Positions 37,773 through 49,243 of a stretch of 64,000 nucleotides of DNA are shown here, in pieces. Position 1 is the stretch's first letter, and every line of letters begins with the position of its first letter. The notes beneath the pieces are model-generated. The model was not told the DNA's origin. It saw nothing but the letters and a program-made list of their open reading frames with translations, and did not search any database. The position numbers and the translations under genes were made by a program. This DNA is from Francisella halioticida (lineage in GTDB: Bacteria > Pseudomonadota > Gammaproteobacteria > Francisellales > Francisellaceae). The stretch covers positions 1,736,001-1,800,000 of the forward strand of contig NZ_CP022132.1 in the NCBI RefSeq assembly GCF_002211785.1, in the 5' to 3' direction.

Positions 37773-38786
37773 TTATTTTAATTTTTCTTCTAATTCTTTT
37801 ACTTTTGCCATTAGTTTATCTATTTTAGACAACTTAGCAACAAACCTACCCCACTTAATCTTTGGTTTAGCTTCAAAAGCAGCATAATACATACCCGGCT
37901 TAGTTATAGATTTACCTATATTTGAAGCACCTCCGATCATAGTGTTATCACAGATAGTTATATGTCCGGTTATTGCAGACTGCCCACCAATCAAACAGTT
38001 ATCACCTATATTTGTACTGCCCGCAATGGCTGTAACACCGGCCACAGCAGTATTTTTACCTATAACTACATTATGAGCTATCTGCACTAAATTATCAATA
38101 CGAGCCCCTTCTTTAATGATAGTATCATTAATAGCACCTCTATCAACAGCAGTGCCAGCACCAATCTCAACATTATTTTCTATTATAACTCTTCCTAATT
38201 GAGGAATCTTTGTCCAGCTGCCATCTTCATCTCGAGCATTACCAAAACCATCACAGCCAATAGTAGCATTTTGATGAATTATGCAGTCAGAACCTATTAC
38301 AACATCATGAGCTATAGATACATTACTTTTTATAACTGTATCTCTACCTACTTTCGTATTATCGTGAATAGTTGCACAAGCACCTATAGTAACACCATCA
38401 TCAAGTACGACATTTTCACCTATTACAGCATTTGCATCTATTGTTACACTTTCACCAATAACTGCACTCGAAGCAATAACTGCCTTACTATGAATTTTAC
38501 CATTAGGCTGAGGTGACTTATCAAACAGTTCCATAATTTTTGCTAAAGCTATGTATGGATTAGCTAAAACTACAGCATTAGTATTACAATAAGATAAAGC
38601 TTCTTCAGTAATTAAGACTGCTGAGGCTTTCGTTTCAGATAAATCCTTTAAGTACTTAGGGTTAGTACAAAATGATATATCTCCTTCACTAGCTTCCGAT
38701 AAAGTTGCTATCTTGTTTACTTGAATATCCGCATCACCTTTAACTACACCATCTAGATTAGATGCTAAAAAATCTAAAGTATACAT
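37773..38786 (-). CDS. lpxD: UDP-3-O-acylglucosamine N-acyltransferase
   Basis: Third lipid A step, N-acylation. N-terminal uridine-binding domain ([20 protein letters not shown]), then a hexapeptide beta-helix with the catalytic His in [19 protein letters not shown], and a C-terminal coiled helix ([17 protein letters not shown]). 337 aa. In Francisella there are two lpxD genes; the one in this dxr-bamA-fabZ cluster corresponds to the lpxD1-type by position, which acts with long chains at low temperature in the literature as I recall it. Confidence 0.94.
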   Translation of the reverse strand: MYTLDFLASNLDGVVKGDADIQVNKIATLSEASEGDISFCTNPKYLKDLSETKASAVLITEEALSYCNTNAVVLANPYIALAKIMELFDKSPQPNGKIHSKAVIASSAVIGESVTIDANAVIGENVVLDDGVTIGACATIHDNTKVGRDTVIKSNVSIAHDVVIGSDCIIHQNATIGCDGFGNARDEDGSWTKIPQLGRVIIENNVEIGAGTAVDRGAINDTIIKEGARIDNLVQIAHNVVIGKNTAVAGVTAIAGSTNIGDNCLIGGQSAITGHITICDNTMIGGASNIGKSITKPGMYYAAFEAKPKIKWGRFVAKLSKIDKLMAKVKELEEKLK

Positions 38787-38801
38787 TAAAAATTCCCCTA
38801 A

Positions 38802-39302
38802 TTAAGAATCCTTATTCATTAACGTTATTACTTCATTTGATATATCAGTAACACCGTTAACATATGCAAGAGCTTGTGTCGTAAAAACAACATTATAACC
38901 TTTTTGCTTAGCTACAGCTTTTACTGATCTATCAAATGAAGCCTGGAATTTCTTTGATAATTTATCTTTAGCAGCATATTCCTTTTGCTGTAAAACAGTC
39001 GCTTTCTCTCTAAATGCTTGTTCTTCTTTTTGGATTTGTTGTTGTTTTTGACTCAACTCTTGTTTAGTCATAGTAGCAGAATTTTCTTGTAATGTTTTCA
39101 TCTGCTGCATTATATTATTTTGTTCTTGTCTTAACTGTGTTGCCTGTGGTTTAAGATCATTCTCTAATTTCTTTACACTAACCGAGCCAAGATCAGAATC
39201 ATTAAAAATCTCAACTGGATTAACTACAGCCATTTTAGTATCAGCATAAGCTCCTGTAAAAGCTGCTGTTATAAGTGATAGTGATAAAATTATTTTTTTC
39301 AT
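38802..39302 (-). CDS. skp: OmpH/Skp-family periplasmic chaperone
   Basis: 166 aa with a signal peptide MKKIILSLSLITAAFTGAYA. Then VVNPVEIFNDSDLGSVSVKKLE, a long Gln/Lys-rich coiled coil (LRQEQNNIMQQMKTLQENSA), and the C-terminal FTTQALAYVNGVTDISNEVI, which forms the Skp body. Skp holds unfolded outer-membrane proteins for BamA, which is encoded directly upstream. Intact. Confidence 0.92.
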   Translation of the reverse strand: MKKIILSLSLITAAFTGAYADTKMAVVNPVEIFNDSDLGSVSVKKLENDLKPQATQLRQEQNNIMQQMKTLQENSATMTKQELSQKQQQIQKEEQAFREKATVLQQKEYAAKDKLSKKFQASFDRSVKAVAKQKGYNVVFTTQALAYVNGVTDISNEVITLMNKDS

Positions 39303-39332
39303 ATTCTCTTAATCTCCTTGATTATTTATATT

Positions 39333-41711
39333 TTAAAAATTCTGTCCTAGTGAGAACTGGAACTGTTGCGTTACATCTCCTGCTTGAACATTGAAAGGCT
39401 GCGCAAATGAAACAGCTAAAGGCCCCATTGGTGAATCCCACCTAAACTCAACACCTACAGAGTACTTCAAATTAGTAAACGATGGTGAAGTTGGGTGGGG
39501 CGGTGAGGGTGATAGTACATTACCTGGTATATTGTATGTAAGATATGTATTACCTAAATCAAAAAAAGCACCAATTCTCATTTTTGAACTATCCTTAATA
39601 AAAGGTACTGGAAACAGTAAATCATAATTATTATAAATATTAAGGTTACCACCAATTGAGTTACCTGTCGAGCCATCAATTAAATTTATATCGCGCGCAC
39701 CTAATGAACCTTGTAGGAAACCACGCACACTTCCCCAACCACCTCCATAGAAGTTCTCATAGAAAGGAAGTTCTTTAGTCTTACCATAGCCTCCACCATA
39801 ATCAATACCTGCCCTAATTTGTAAAACTGACTGGTCTGTATTTGGTATAGCTATATTATAAGTGCCTTTGACTTCTATTTTATATACTTGAATATTACTC
39901 ACACCGGGTATGTTTATTGAACCATTTAAACCAAATGATCCACCAGCTGTAGGAAATATGTATCTATTTGAGTTATCATAGCTCCAACCTGCAGTAAGTG
40001 CTGTTTCATAAAAATTATTAGTGCCCTGTTGTTGCGTAAACCAGTCTACAACAGCTGACTGATATCCATCAGACTGCTTAACTTTACTATCAGAGAAAGT
40101 AAGCCCCCCTGTTACATTACTAAAAGTTGATACTGGTACACCATATATTAATCTACCACCCCATCTATCTAACTGGTATGCTGCAATAGCATTTGTTTTT
40201 GCAAAGTTTGAACGACTAACATATGCTGAAATACTTTGGCTAATGCCTGAAGTAGTAAAATATGGATTAATATAGCTTACATCTAGATTTTGGTAAGGAA
40301 CAGCTAGCTGAGCATTAACATTAAAAGTATTTCCTGTACCAAAAACATTTGGCATATTTAGCCTACCACCAATCATAAAGCCATATAGATCTGAATATCC
40401 CAAGCTACCACTAACGGAGTTAGCATTTCTCTCTTTAATATTATAATTGATGTTAACTAAATCATCAGAGCCTTTTACCGGAACAAGCTCCATATCTGCT
40501 GACCCTACATAAGGTAACTGCTCTAATCTTCTTTGAGATTTATCTATTTGTTTCTTATTATATTGACTTTGCTCATAATACTGTAATTGTCTACGAAAAA
40601 CATAGTCATTAGTTACATTATTACCAAAGAAATTAACTCTATTTACGTAAACTTTCTTGCCAGCATCTACAACAAATTTAAAAGAAACTGTTCTTTTCTT
40701 TTTATCTACACTAGGAATAGGATTAACTGTAACAAAAGCATAGCCTTTACTACCAAGTAAAGTTTTTATAGCTTCAACACTATCAACAAGCTTTTTCTTA
40801 GAGAAAACTTCACCTTGTTTCAACTTAATCAAAGACTGAATTTCAGACTTTGGTAAAAGAAACTTACCACTTAATGAAATGCTACCAACCTTATATACTT
40901 TCCCCTCTGCAACATCAAAAGTTATATATGAATGCTCACGATCTTTTGACATTGAGGCTTGTTTAGATGTAATCTTAAAATCCAAATAACCTCTATCTAA
41001 GTAATAATTAGTTACTCCTTGAACTGACTGACCCATTCCTTGAGGAGAATAACTATCGAATTTAGATAGGAACCCCCAAAGATTCCACATTGAAGGAACA
41101 GCAAAAGCAACTCCACTTTTCAGATCACTATCATCAAATTTCTTATTACCGATAAAATTTATAGCACTAATTTTAGCAGGCTCACCCTCTTTAATATTTA
41201 TGCTTATATCAATTCTATTATTTGGAAGTTTTCTTATATGTTCTTCAATTTGAGCTCCATATAACCCCATCATAGAATATTGATTTAATAATGACTGTTT
41301 CAGTAAGAACATAGTATTTGGGTTATATACATTTCCAACATAGATACCAGCATCAGTGAAAACTTTTTGCAAGTCTTCTTTCTTAAGCTTTTTATTACCA
41401 CTAAAACTAAAACCTGAGATAATTGGGTGCTCTTTTACATTAATAAAAAGATTACTTCCTTTGCGATAAAGATCTACACTATTAAAAAAACCTGTCCCAT
41501 AAAGGTTGTTAATAATCTGGTTTGTATCCTCTGGCGTGATATAGCTACCTTTTTTATAGCCCATACGGCTTTTAACTACTTCACTTTGTAAGCCTTGTAG
41601 ACCTTTTATAGATACATTATTTAAGACAAAGCTGCTATTAGCTGCTAAGCCATTTAATGCAACACTCATAAGAAGAGAGGCTAATACAAACTTCTTTCTA
41701 AAAAAAACCAC
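39333..41711 (-). CDS. bamA: Outer membrane protein assembly factor BamA
   Basis: 792-aa Omp85 protein, the core of the BAM complex. After a signal peptide, five POTRA domains are visible: first [18 protein letters not shown], then segments beginning [55 protein letters not shown] and [19 protein letters not shown]. The beta-barrel follows, with the VRGF-type motif [16 protein letters not shown] in the lid loop and a C-terminal FSLGQNF ending in Phe. Start is GTG 41711, six bases after dxr's stop. Confidence 0.95.
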   Translation of the reverse strand: MVFFRKKFVLASLLMSVALNGLAANSSFVLNNVSIKGLQGLQSEVVKSRMGYKKGSYITPEDTNQIINNLYGTGFFNSVDLYRKGSNLFINVKEHPIISGFSFSGNKKLKKEDLQKVFTDAGIYVGNVYNPNTMFLLKQSLLNQYSMMGLYGAQIEEHIRKLPNNRIDISINIKEGEPAKISAINFIGNKKFDDSDLKSGVAFAVPSMWNLWGFLSKFDSYSPQGMGQSVQGVTNYYLDRGYLDFKITSKQASMSKDREHSYITFDVAEGKVYKVGSISLSGKFLLPKSEIQSLIKLKQGEVFSKKKLVDSVEAIKTLLGSKGYAFVTVNPIPSVDKKKRTVSFKFVVDAGKKVYVNRVNFFGNNVTNDYVFRRQLQYYEQSQYNKKQIDKSQRRLEQLPYVGSADMELVPVKGSDDLVNINYNIKERNANSVSGSLGYSDLYGFMIGGRLNMPNVFGTGNTFNVNAQLAVPYQNLDVSYINPYFTTSGISQSISAYVSRSNFAKTNAIAAYQLDRWGGRLIYGVPVSTFSNVTGGLTFSDSKVKQSDGYQSAVVDWFTQQQGTNNFYETALTAGWSYDNSNRYIFPTAGGSFGLNGSINIPGVSNIQVYKIEVKGTYNIAIPNTDQSVLQIRAGIDYGGGYGKTKELPFYENFYGGGWGSVRGFLQGSLGARDINLIDGSTGNSIGGNLNIYNNYDLLFPVPFIKDSSKMRIGAFFDLGNTYLTYNIPGNVLSPSPPHPTSPSFTNLKYSVGVEFRWDSPMGPLAVSFAQPFNVQAGDVTQQFQFSLGQNF

Positions 41712-41717
41712 TCTAAT

Positions 41718-42875
41718 TTACCCCAAAATAGAATCCACATATTCACGAGTTTTTCTATCAATCTCAAAAACTTCTTCTATACTAAATGGATTCCTAAAAC
41801 TCAACTCTTCTGTTACTTTTTTATTTAATCTAATAATTTCTAAATATTTAATTTTTTCATTTAAGAAAGCTTCTACTAACTTTTCGTTAGCTGCATTAAA
41901 AACTATATTTGCAGCATAGTTCTTACTTTGTAAATTATCAAATACAATTTTCAAAGCTTCGAACCTTTCAAAACATGCCTTTTTAAAAGTTAATTCTTGT
42001 TTTGTAAAGTCAAGCTCCTCAACACCTACAAAACCTCTAGCTGGATAGTATAAGGCATTTGCAACAGGCGTCCTCATATCAGGTACACCTAATTGAGCCA
42101 AATAACTACCATCAACATACTTTACCATCGAGTGAATAACACTCTGTGGATGAATTAAAACGCCTATTCTATCAATTTCAATATCAAAAAGCCAATAAGC
42201 TTCGATTACTTCTAAAGCTTTATTCACCATTGTTGATGAGTCAATGGAAATTTTTCTCCCCATATCCCAGTTAGGATGAGCACATGCCTGCTCGGGAGTT
42301 ACATTAGCTAATTCGTCCAAACTTTTATATCTAAAAGGTCCTCCTGACGCCGTCAAAATTATCTGACTAATATCTGCGGCATATTTTTTAGTATTATTAT
42401 CTATACACTGAAAAATTGCATTATGCTCGCTATCAACTGGTATAAGTTGAGCATTATTTTTAGCTACCTCATTAACAAGTAAATGGCCCGCTGTTATCAA
42501 TGACTCTTTATTAGCTAAAAGTATTTTCTTACCTGATTTAGCAGCTACAAAAGTAGGTTTAAGGCCAGCTATTCCAACTATAGCTGACATAACTATATCA
42601 ACATCTGGAGAGCTAGCCACTTTCTCAAGACCTTCATTTCCAACTAAGATATCAATATCAGCTACAATTAATTGTAGCTGATGCTTTTTATCCAAGTCAG
42701 GCACTACTGCAAACTTAGGCTTAAACTCTTTACAAAGCCTTGCCAACTTCTCAACATTATTAAAAGCTGTTAATGCAAAAACTTCAAAGTCATCACTCTC
42801 TCTAATCACAGCAAGGGTGCTATCACCTATAGATCCAGTAGCTCCTAATATAGTAACCCTACTTATTTCAGACAT
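41718..42875 (-). CDS. dxr: 1-deoxy-D-xylulose-5-phosphate reductoisomerase
   Basis: Second step of the MEP pathway to isoprenoids. NADPH motif [18 protein letters not shown] at the N-terminus. The catalytic/metal residues lie in [13 protein letters not shown] and [13 protein letters not shown]. Conserved [26 protein letters not shown] and [18 protein letters not shown] follow. 385 aa is usual. It lies between gyrA and bamA. E. coli keeps uppS, cdsA and rseP between dxr and bamA; they are absent here. Confidence 0.96.
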   Translation of the reverse strand: MSEISRVTILGATGSIGDSTLAVIRESDDFEVFALTAFNNVEKLARLCKEFKPKFAVVPDLDKKHQLQLIVADIDILVGNEGLEKVASSPDVDIVMSAIVGIAGLKPTFVAAKSGKKILLANKESLITAGHLLVNEVAKNNAQLIPVDSEHNAIFQCIDNNTKKYAADISQIILTASGGPFRYKSLDELANVTPEQACAHPNWDMGRKISIDSSTMVNKALEVIEAYWLFDIEIDRIGVLIHPQSVIHSMVKYVDGSYLAQLGVPDMRTPVANALYYPARGFVGVEELDFTKQELTFKKACFERFEALKIVFDNLQSKNYAANIVFNAANEKLVEAFLNEKIKYLEIIRLNKKVTEELSFRNPFSIEEVFEIDRKTREYVDSILG

Positions 42876-42880
42876 AATAC

Positions 42881-45484
42881 CTATTCGCTTTCTAATGAGT
42901 TACTTTGTGAAGATTCTTCTACTTGCTCATCATTTTCTTCAAGGTTTTCATCATCTTGCTTAACTACTTTTAAGCTAATAAGTCTTTCATTATTCCTTAG
43001 ATTTATAAGTCTAACACCTTGAGCAGAACGACCGCACTCTCTGACCTGATCAGAAGGTGTTCTAACTAAAGTCCCATTATCTGTAATCAAGACTATATCT
43101 TCATCACTCCCAACAAGCACAGCTACAACGACTTTACCATTGCGTTCTGAAGTTGAAATTGCGATAACACCTTGACTTGCTCTTTTTGTCTTTCTATACT
43201 CAGAAACAGCTGTTCTCTTACCATAACCATTTTCTGTTGCAGCTAAAATAATGCTTTGATCAGGGTTTGTAACAATCATAGATACTATTTTTTGGTTAGG
43301 CTGTAAGCGCATACCTGTTACGCCTGCAGCAGAACGTCCCATGGCTCTAACATCTGACTCATCAAACCTGATAGCCTTACCAGCATCTGAGAACATCATA
43401 ATTTGTTTACTACCATCAGTAAGAGCCACATACGATAGCTCATCACCATCATTTAATCCAATTGCAATCTTACCTGTTGAACGTGGTCTAGCAAATTGAG
43501 ATAAATCAACTTTCTTAACTCTACCTAGCTTAGTAGACATAAACACAAACCAGCCGTCCTCAAACTGTGAAATAGGCATCAAGGCTGTTATCTTCTCATT
43601 TTTTTCTAATGGTAAAATATTATTAATTGGCCTACCTTTAGATATCCTACTTGCCACAGGAAAATCATAAACTTTTGACCAATAGACTCGACCCAAGCTA
43701 GAAAAACACAACATAGTATCATGAGTTGAGGCCAGCATTAACTTGAAGATACTATCTTCTTCTTTAGTCTTAGTTGCAGATTTACCCACTCCACCACGTT
43801 TTTGTGCATTATACATACTAAGAGGCTGTGTTTTAACATATCCATCCATAGAAAGTGTCACAACCATGTCTTCTTCAGTAATTAAATCTTCTCTTGTCAA
43901 ATCTAATCTAGAAACAATTATTTCAGACTTTCTTTCATCTCCATAATTATCTCTAATTTCAACAAGCTCTTCTTTAACTACTCGAATTAACTCATCAGTA
44001 TCACTTAAAATACCAATTAGGTACTTAATTCTCTCAATAAGTTCTTTAAATTCGTTGGTAATTTTATCCTGCTCTAGACCAGTTAATCTATGAAGCCTTA
44101 AAGCTAATATTGCTTCAGCTTGTTCTTGAGTTAAGTTATATGACGTATCTACTTGAATACCATAGTGCGATGCTAAAGTTTCTTTGCGATACATTTTAAC
44201 GTCAACACCTTCAAGCATACTTTTTACTAAAGTACCATTCCATGATCTTGCCAACATTGATTCTTTAGCATCTGCTGGAGATGGCGATGCTTTAATAAGC
44301 TCAATCATCTCATCAATATTTGCTAATGAAAGCAATAAACCCTCTAAAATATGAGCTCTTTCTTTTGATTTCCTTAATTCAAAAATAGTTCTTCTAGTTA
44401 CAACTTCTTTTCTATGTTTGATAAACTGTTCTAAGATTTCTTTAAGATTCAAAAGCTTAGGTCTATTATCACTAAGAGCAACCATATTAATACCAAAACT
44501 GCACTGAAGCTGTGTTTGGGCATATAAAGTGTTTAAAACAACATCTGGTGATTCATCTCTTTTAAGGTCTACAACAACTCTTATACCATCTTTATCAGAC
44601 TCATCTCTTAACTCCGAAATTCCAGCTACTTTTTTATCTTTTACTAGCTCAGCTATTTTCTCAACAAGCTTAGCTTTATTTACTTGATATGGAATCTCTG
44701 TAATAACTATTTGTGACTTACCTGAAGCTTCATCTTCATGAATATCAGCTTTTGCACGCATGATTACACGACCACGGCCAGTTTGATAGGCTTCTAAAAT
44801 ACCATCTGTACCATTTATGTATGATCCTGTTGGGAAATCTGGTGCTGGTATATACTGTATAAGATCCTCTATTGTTAGTTGTGAATTATCAATAAGCGCA
44901 ATAGTTCCGTTTACAACTTCAGTCATGTTATGAGGAGGTATATTTGTGGCCATACCAACAGCAATACCTGAAGAACCATTAACTAAAAGGTTCGGCACTC
45001 TTGTTGGCAAAACATCGGGAACCAACTCTGTATTGTCATAGTTAGGAGAAAAGTCTATAGTTTCTTTGTCTATATCTATTAGAAGCTCATGAGTGAGCTT
45101 TTGCATTCTAATCTCAGTATAACGCATTGCTGCTGGAGAATCGCCATCAACAGATCCAAAGTTACCTTGGCCATCAACAAGTGTATAACGTAATGAAAAC
45201 GGCTGGGCCATTCTAACGATAGTATCATAAACTGCTGTATCACCATGAGGATGGTACTTACCTATAACATCACCGACAACTCTAGCGGATTTCTTATATG
45301 GTCTATTGTAATAGTTTGATAACTCATTCATTGCAAAAAGCACGCGACGATGCACGGGCTTTAAACCATCTCTAACATCTGGCAGAGCCCTACCAACGAT
45401 TACACTCATAGCATAATCAAGATATGACTGTCTTAATTCTTTTTCTATATTTATAGATGGTGATTCTTTAGTAGCTATAGACAT
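42881..45484 (-). CDS. gyrA: DNA gyrase subunit A
   Basis: 867-aa type II topoisomerase subunit. The catalytic Tyr region is [13 protein letters not shown], and the quinolone-determining region reads [13 protein letters not shown] with Thr83 and Asp87 (E. coli numbering is the same here). Asp87 is unaltered and Thr83 is a common wild-type residue outside enterobacteria. The C-terminal beta-pinwheel includes the GyrA box-like [18 protein letters not shown]. An acidic tail ([17 protein letters not shown]) ends it. First gene of the run to lpxB, five bases before dxr. Confidence 0.97.
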   Translation of the reverse strand: MSIATKESPSINIEKELRQSYLDYAMSVIVGRALPDVRDGLKPVHRRVLFAMNELSNYYNRPYKKSARVVGDVIGKYHPHGDTAVYDTIVRMAQPFSLRYTLVDGQGNFGSVDGDSPAAMRYTEIRMQKLTHELLIDIDKETIDFSPNYDNTELVPDVLPTRVPNLLVNGSSGIAVGMATNIPPHNMTEVVNGTIALIDNSQLTIEDLIQYIPAPDFPTGSYINGTDGILEAYQTGRGRVIMRAKADIHEDEASGKSQIVITEIPYQVNKAKLVEKIAELVKDKKVAGISELRDESDKDGIRVVVDLKRDESPDVVLNTLYAQTQLQCSFGINMVALSDNRPKLLNLKEILEQFIKHRKEVVTRRTIFELRKSKERAHILEGLLLSLANIDEMIELIKASPSPADAKESMLARSWNGTLVKSMLEGVDVKMYRKETLASHYGIQVDTSYNLTQEQAEAILALRLHRLTGLEQDKITNEFKELIERIKYLIGILSDTDELIRVVKEELVEIRDNYGDERKSEIIVSRLDLTREDLITEEDMVVTLSMDGYVKTQPLSMYNAQKRGGVGKSATKTKEEDSIFKLMLASTHDTMLCFSSLGRVYWSKVYDFPVASRISKGRPINNILPLEKNEKITALMPISQFEDGWFVFMSTKLGRVKKVDLSQFARPRSTGKIAIGLNDGDELSYVALTDGSKQIMMFSDAGKAIRFDESDVRAMGRSAAGVTGMRLQPNQKIVSMIVTNPDQSIILAATENGYGKRTAVSEYRKTKRASQGVIAISTSERNGKVVVAVLVGSDEDIVLITDNGTLVRTPSDQVRECGRSAQGVRLINLRNNERLISLKVVKQDDENLEENDEQVEESSQSNSLESE

Positions 45485-45618
45485 TACTTACCGCTTTTAA
45501 TAAAGATAAAACATATAGTCGGTATTCTATCATATTGAATAAAAAAAAGCACTCTTTAACACTTCCGTCAAAATCTTCAACACATATGTTTTCTTATAAA
45601 AAAGATTTTTAATAGCTA

Positions 45619-46275
45619 TCAAAGATTCCAGTTTATAATTGGTTGATCAATATTACTAAGATACTCATTAGCTATTTTGAAATGATTACAACCTAAAAAA
45701 CCTCTATGAGCAGATAAAGGTGATGGGTGTGTTGATTCTAATATCAAATGTTTTGAACTATCAATAAGACTTTTCTTCTTGCGTGCATGTAATCCCCACA
45801 AGATAAATACAATATGTTCTTTATGCTGTGAGATCTTTTCTATAACAGTATCAGTGAATGTCTGCCAACCAATATCTTTATGTGAATTAGCTTTGTGAGC
45901 TTCTACTGTAAGAGTTGTATTTAAAAGAAAAACTCCTTGCTTTGCCCAGTTCGTTAAACACCCATGATTTGGAACATCAAATCCATATATACTATTTTTC
46001 AATTCTTTATACATGTTTCGTAAAGATGGTGGTACATCAACACCTTCTTGCACAGAAAATGCTAATCCATGAGCTTGATTATAGTTATGATAGGGATCCT
46101 GCCCTAGGATAACGACTTTTAAATTATCCAACCCAGTATATTTAAAAGCATTAAAAATATTTTTTTTGGATGGGAAAATCACTTTATCACTATTTATTTC
46201 ACTGGCTAGGAAATCTAATATTTGCTTGAAATAAGGCTTTTGCTTTTCTTCTGAAAGAATCTCTGACCAATCCAC
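45619..46275 (-). CDS. ung: Uracil-DNA glycosylase
   Basis: Family 1 UDG that excises uracil from DNA. Catalytic Asp in VVILGQDPYHNYNQAHGLAF, the FLLNTTLTVEAHKANSH motif, and the His motif ESTHPSPLSAHRGFLG. GTG 46275 is taken as the start rather than 46311: AAGGAG is eight bases before it, and the protein then begins MDWSEILSEEKQKPYF, like E. coli Ung. The extra upstream codons have no counterpart. 218 aa. Confidence 0.93.
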   Translation of the reverse strand: MDWSEILSEEKQKPYFKQILDFLASEINSDKVIFPSKKNIFNAFKYTGLDNLKVVILGQDPYHNYNQAHGLAFSVQEGVDVPPSLRNMYKELKNSIYGFDVPNHGCLTNWAKQGVFLLNTTLTVEAHKANSHKDIGWQTFTDTVIEKISQHKEHIVFILWGLHARKKKSLIDSSKHLILESTHPSPLSAHRGFLGCNHFKIANEYLSNIDQPIINWNL

Positions 46276-46367
46276 TCTGAATACTCCTTGAAATATTTTT
46301 ATTAATCCCACATACTCAGCAGCTTTTTAGCTTTACTACTACCCATTTCATTAGCTGTCTCTAGCAT

Positions 46368-46737
46368 TTATTTACCCTTTTCTTTATTAGCTCCAGAAAC
46401 TAACCCTTCAACATTCTCTTCACCATACTGAGTGTACAAAGCCTTAGCTATTTTCTTAACATTATCACTATGCGGGGCTTTTGGATCATAATTATCTGTA
46501 AACATTTTCGCGTATTTAGAACCTTCTCCAAGATTACCTATCTTCATATTTGATAGCGCCGTAACCCCAACAGCATAAAGATCTGCGGGGTTTGCTAGAG
46601 GGCTTACAATAAGTTATAGCATTAACATACTCTTTATTTTGCCATGCATTTATACAGTTCTTCATAGCTATTTCTGTAGTTGCAAAAGCCGTTAACGATG
46701 GTGTTACTAAAATAGTGGATAATAATATTTTTTTCAT
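46368..46737 (-). pseudogene. Small secreted repeat-type protein, frameshifted
   Basis: Two frames make one protein of about 122 aa. The first begins at ATG 46737 with signal MKKILLSTILVTPSLTAFA, then TEIAMKNCINAWQNKEYVNA, ITYCKPSS. Around 46592 the frame shifts: the second reads NPADLYAVGVTALSNMKIGN, LGEGSKYAKMFTDNYDPKA, ending VSGANKEKGK and a TAA at 46368. The short helical pattern resembles Sel1/TPR-like repeats of Francisella secreted proteins. A 1-bp change would restore it. Function unknown. Confidence 0.7.
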
Positions 46738-46857
46738 AATATTGATATTAAAAAAATTGAACACGAAAATTAGTATATCAAATCGTTCATCTTTTTTAAC
46801 GATAATATTTAAGTAATTAATTTAAATTTGACACTTGATTAGACCACCTTATACAGG

Positions 46858-46933
46858 TGGTGGGTGCAGAGGGGTTCGAACCCCCGACCCTCGCCTTGTA
46901 AGGGCGATGCTCTCCCAGCTGAGCTATGCACCC
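46858..46933 (-). tRNA. tRNA-Val (UAC)
   Basis: 76-nt cloverleaf: acceptor GGGTGCA with TGCACCC, D-arm GCTCAGCTGGGAGAGC, anticodon loop CTTACAA (UAC), T-arm GGGGGTTCGAACCCC, CCA encoded. It follows tRNA-Ser by 25 bases on the same strand and probably shares its promoter. Confidence 0.96.
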
Positions 46934-46958
46934 GATTTTAAAAAATCGATTTCTTTCA

Positions 46959-47050
46959 TGGCGGAGAGGAAGAGATTCGAACTCTCGATAGGGTTTAACG
47001 CCTATACTCCCTTAGCAGGGGAGCGCCTTCAGCCTCTCGGCCACCTCTCC
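46959..47050 (-). tRNA. tRNA-Ser (GCU)
   Basis: 92-nt cloverleaf with the long variable arm of a class II tRNA. Acceptor GGAGAGG/CCTCTCC, anticodon loop CTGCTAA (GCU), T-arm AGAGTTCGAATCTCT, CCA encoded. First tRNA of the Ser-Val pair. Confidence 0.96.
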
Positions 47051-47068
47051 TAAACCATGTGAGAAACT

Positions 47069-47096
47069 ATTATATCTAGATAAAACATTGTGTCAA
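47069..47096 (-). promoter_or_regulatory. Consensus sigma-70 promoter of the tRNA-Ser/tRNA-Val pair
   Basis: On the minus strand TTGACA (47096-47091) and TATAAT (47074-47069), both full consensus, are separated by 16 bases. The tRNA-Ser gene starts 18 bases downstream. Confidence 0.88.
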
Positions 47097-47148
47097 GAGT
47101 AATACCGTATTTATTTTAATTATAAATTGATGTAAATTTACTAAGCAA

Positions 47149-47170
47149 AATGCTTAAAAAGCATTATAAT
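47149..47170 (+). promoter_or_regulatory. Inverted repeat joined to the -10 box upstream of metG
   Basis: AATGCTT (47149-47155) and AAGCATT (47159-47165) form a 7-bp palindrome with a three-base loop that runs into TATAAT (47165-47170), 37 bases before the metG start. A -35 box is not obvious. The palindrome could be an operator or simply AT-rich coincidence. Confidence 0.4.
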
Positions 47171-47206
47171 ATTTAAATCAACATAAATTTATAATTAAAT
47201 CTAAAT

Positions 47207-49231
47207 ATGCGAAAAATTCTAGTTACTAACGCCCTTCCTTATGCAAATGGAGACCTTCATTTAGGTCATATGCTTGGCTATATACAGTCAGATATCTGGG
47301 TTAGATTCCAAAAATTACAAGGAAATAAATGCATATTTGTCTGTGGGAGCGATACTCATGGCACACCAATTATGCTAAAAGCAAAGAATCTAGGTATATC
47401 CCCAGATGAATTAGTAGAAAAATATTCAAATAATCACCAAAAAGATTTTGCTGATTTTGAAATTACTTTTGATAACTACTACTCGACACACAACTCTCTA
47501 AACAAAGAAATTGTCGAAGATATTTACAATAAGCTAAATGAACAAAAACTTATATCAAAGAAAGAAATAGCTCAAGCATATGATCTTGAAGCTAAAATGT
47601 TTTTACCTGATAGGTTCGTAAAAGGTATATGTCCAAAATGTAAAGCTGAAGATCAATATGGTGATAGCTGTGAAGTTTGTGGTGCCACTTACGATCCTAC
47701 CGAATTAATAAATCCAAAATCAGTTATTTCTGGTAAAGCTCCTATACAAAAAAATTCAGAGCACTTTTTCTTTGACCTACCAGCATTAACAAATGACATA
47801 GAAAACTGGATTAAATCTAATAAAAACCTACAACCTGAGGTTGCAAACAAGTTATCTGAATGGTTTAAACAAGGCTTACAAAGCTGGGATATCTCGCGTG
47901 ATGCGCCATATTTTGGTTTTGCAATACCTGGAACAAATGAACAAAAATTCTTCTATGTCTGGCTAGATGCCCCTATGGGTTATATTGCAAGTTTCAAAGA
48001 TTTTTGTAATAAAAATAATGTTAATTTTGATCAATATTGGGGCGATAGCTCCAATGAAAGTGAACTTTACCACTTCATTGGAAAAGATATTATTTATTTC
48101 CACGCACTATTCTGGCCAGCAATTCTAGCTTCTACAGGTTATAAAACTCCTACAAGTGTATTTGCTAATGGTTTTTTAACTGTAAACGGTAAAAAAATGT
48201 CTAAATCTCGCGGAACTTTTATTCAAGCTAGAACATATTTAGATAGCCTAGAACCTAGTTATTTAAGGTATTATTTTGCATCAAGACTAACATCACGCAT
48301 TGATGACATAGATTTAAACCTAGAAAAGTTTGTTACAAAATCAAACTCTGATATTGTTGGAAAAGTAGTAAATATTGCTAGTCGTTGTGCCGGCTTTGTT
48401 TATAAAAAATTTGATGCCACTTTAGCTGATGAAATTTTTGATAAAGGATTAGAAAAAGAATTTGCTGAGAACCATAGCACAATAACTCAAGCTTTTGAAA
48501 AAAGAGAATTTGCGAGCGCCGTTAGACTTATAATGTCACTAGCAGATAAGGCAAACCAATTTATTGACTATCATAAGCCTTGGCAACTAGCTAAAGAGGA
48601 AGGACAAGAACAAAAAGTTCATCAAGTATGCTCGCAAGGTATAAACATGTTTAAGGTTTTGGCTTCATATCTTAAGCCAATTATCCCAAACATTGCTACA
48701 AAAGCAGAACTTTTCTTGAATATAGAAATTTCTAACTGGGATGACTCTCCAGTATTTTTGAGAAACCACAAGATAAATAAATTCAAACCTCTTGCTATTC
48801 GTATAGAAAAAGAGAAAGTTGACAAGATTATAGAGGACACAAAAAAAATGTTAGAAAAAGAGCAATCTCAACCGCCTAAAAAAGAAGAGTCTAAACTTGA
48901 TATAGCTGATGAATGCACTTTTGATGACTTTATGAAAATAGATCTTCGTGTAGCTAAAATCATAGAAGCCTCATATGTTGAAGGGGCAGATAAGTTACTT
49001 AAACTAATACTAGATTTAGCCGGGGTTAAAAAACAGGTTTTTGCTGGTATAAAATCATCTTACAATCCTGAAGAACTTGTTGGGAAACATACCGTAATGG
49101 TTGCAAATTTAGCCCCTAGAAAAATGAAGTTTGGTATTTCTGAAGGCATGATACTTGCTGCAGGAGATAATAAAGGAATATATATATTAGAGCCACACGA
49201 TGGTGCTCAACCTGGCATGCGTGTCAAATAA
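47207..49231 (+). CDS. metG: Methionyl-tRNA synthetase
   Basis: Class I synthetase, 674 aa. HIGH motif in [19 protein letters not shown], zinc knuckle [26 protein letters not shown] as [12 protein letters not shown], anticodon-binding domain, then a C-terminal tRNA-binding domain ([20 protein letters not shown] to [19 protein letters not shown]), which acts as a dimerisation/tRNA-binding module. A Lys/Glu-rich linker separates the two. Complete. Confidence 0.96.
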   Translation: MRKILVTNALPYANGDLHLGHMLGYIQSDIWVRFQKLQGNKCIFVCGSDTHGTPIMLKAKNLGISPDELVEKYSNNHQKDFADFEITFDNYYSTHNSLNKEIVEDIYNKLNEQKLISKKEIAQAYDLEAKMFLPDRFVKGICPKCKAEDQYGDSCEVCGATYDPTELINPKSVISGKAPIQKNSEHFFFDLPALTNDIENWIKSNKNLQPEVANKLSEWFKQGLQSWDISRDAPYFGFAIPGTNEQKFFYVWLDAPMGYIASFKDFCNKNNVNFDQYWGDSSNESELYHFIGKDIIYFHALFWPAILASTGYKTPTSVFANGFLTVNGKKMSKSRGTFIQARTYLDSLEPSYLRYYFASRLTSRIDDIDLNLEKFVTKSNSDIVGKVVNIASRCAGFVYKKFDATLADEIFDKGLEKEFAENHSTITQAFEKREFASAVRLIMSLADKANQFIDYHKPWQLAKEEGQEQKVHQVCSQGINMFKVLASYLKPIIPNIATKAELFLNIEISNWDDSPVFLRNHKINKFKPLAIRIEKEKVDKIIEDTKKMLEKEQSQPPKKEESKLDIADECTFDDFMKIDLRVAKIIEASYVEGADKLLKLILDLAGVKKQVFAGIKSSYNPEELVGKHTVMVANLAPRKMKFGISEGMILAAGDNKGIYILEPHDGAQPGMRVK

Positions 49232-49243
49232 AACACACAAGTC

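Noticed and set aside
45228-45250. GyrA Thr83 as a fluoroquinolone-resistance change
   Set aside because: Thr at 83 is a normal residue in many bacteria and Asp87 is unchanged; no resistance inference is warranted.
46835-47053. An open frame of about 72 codons on the plus strand across the tRNA region
   Set aside because: It is antisense to tRNA-Val and tRNA-Ser; the translated sequence is an artefact of tRNA genes.
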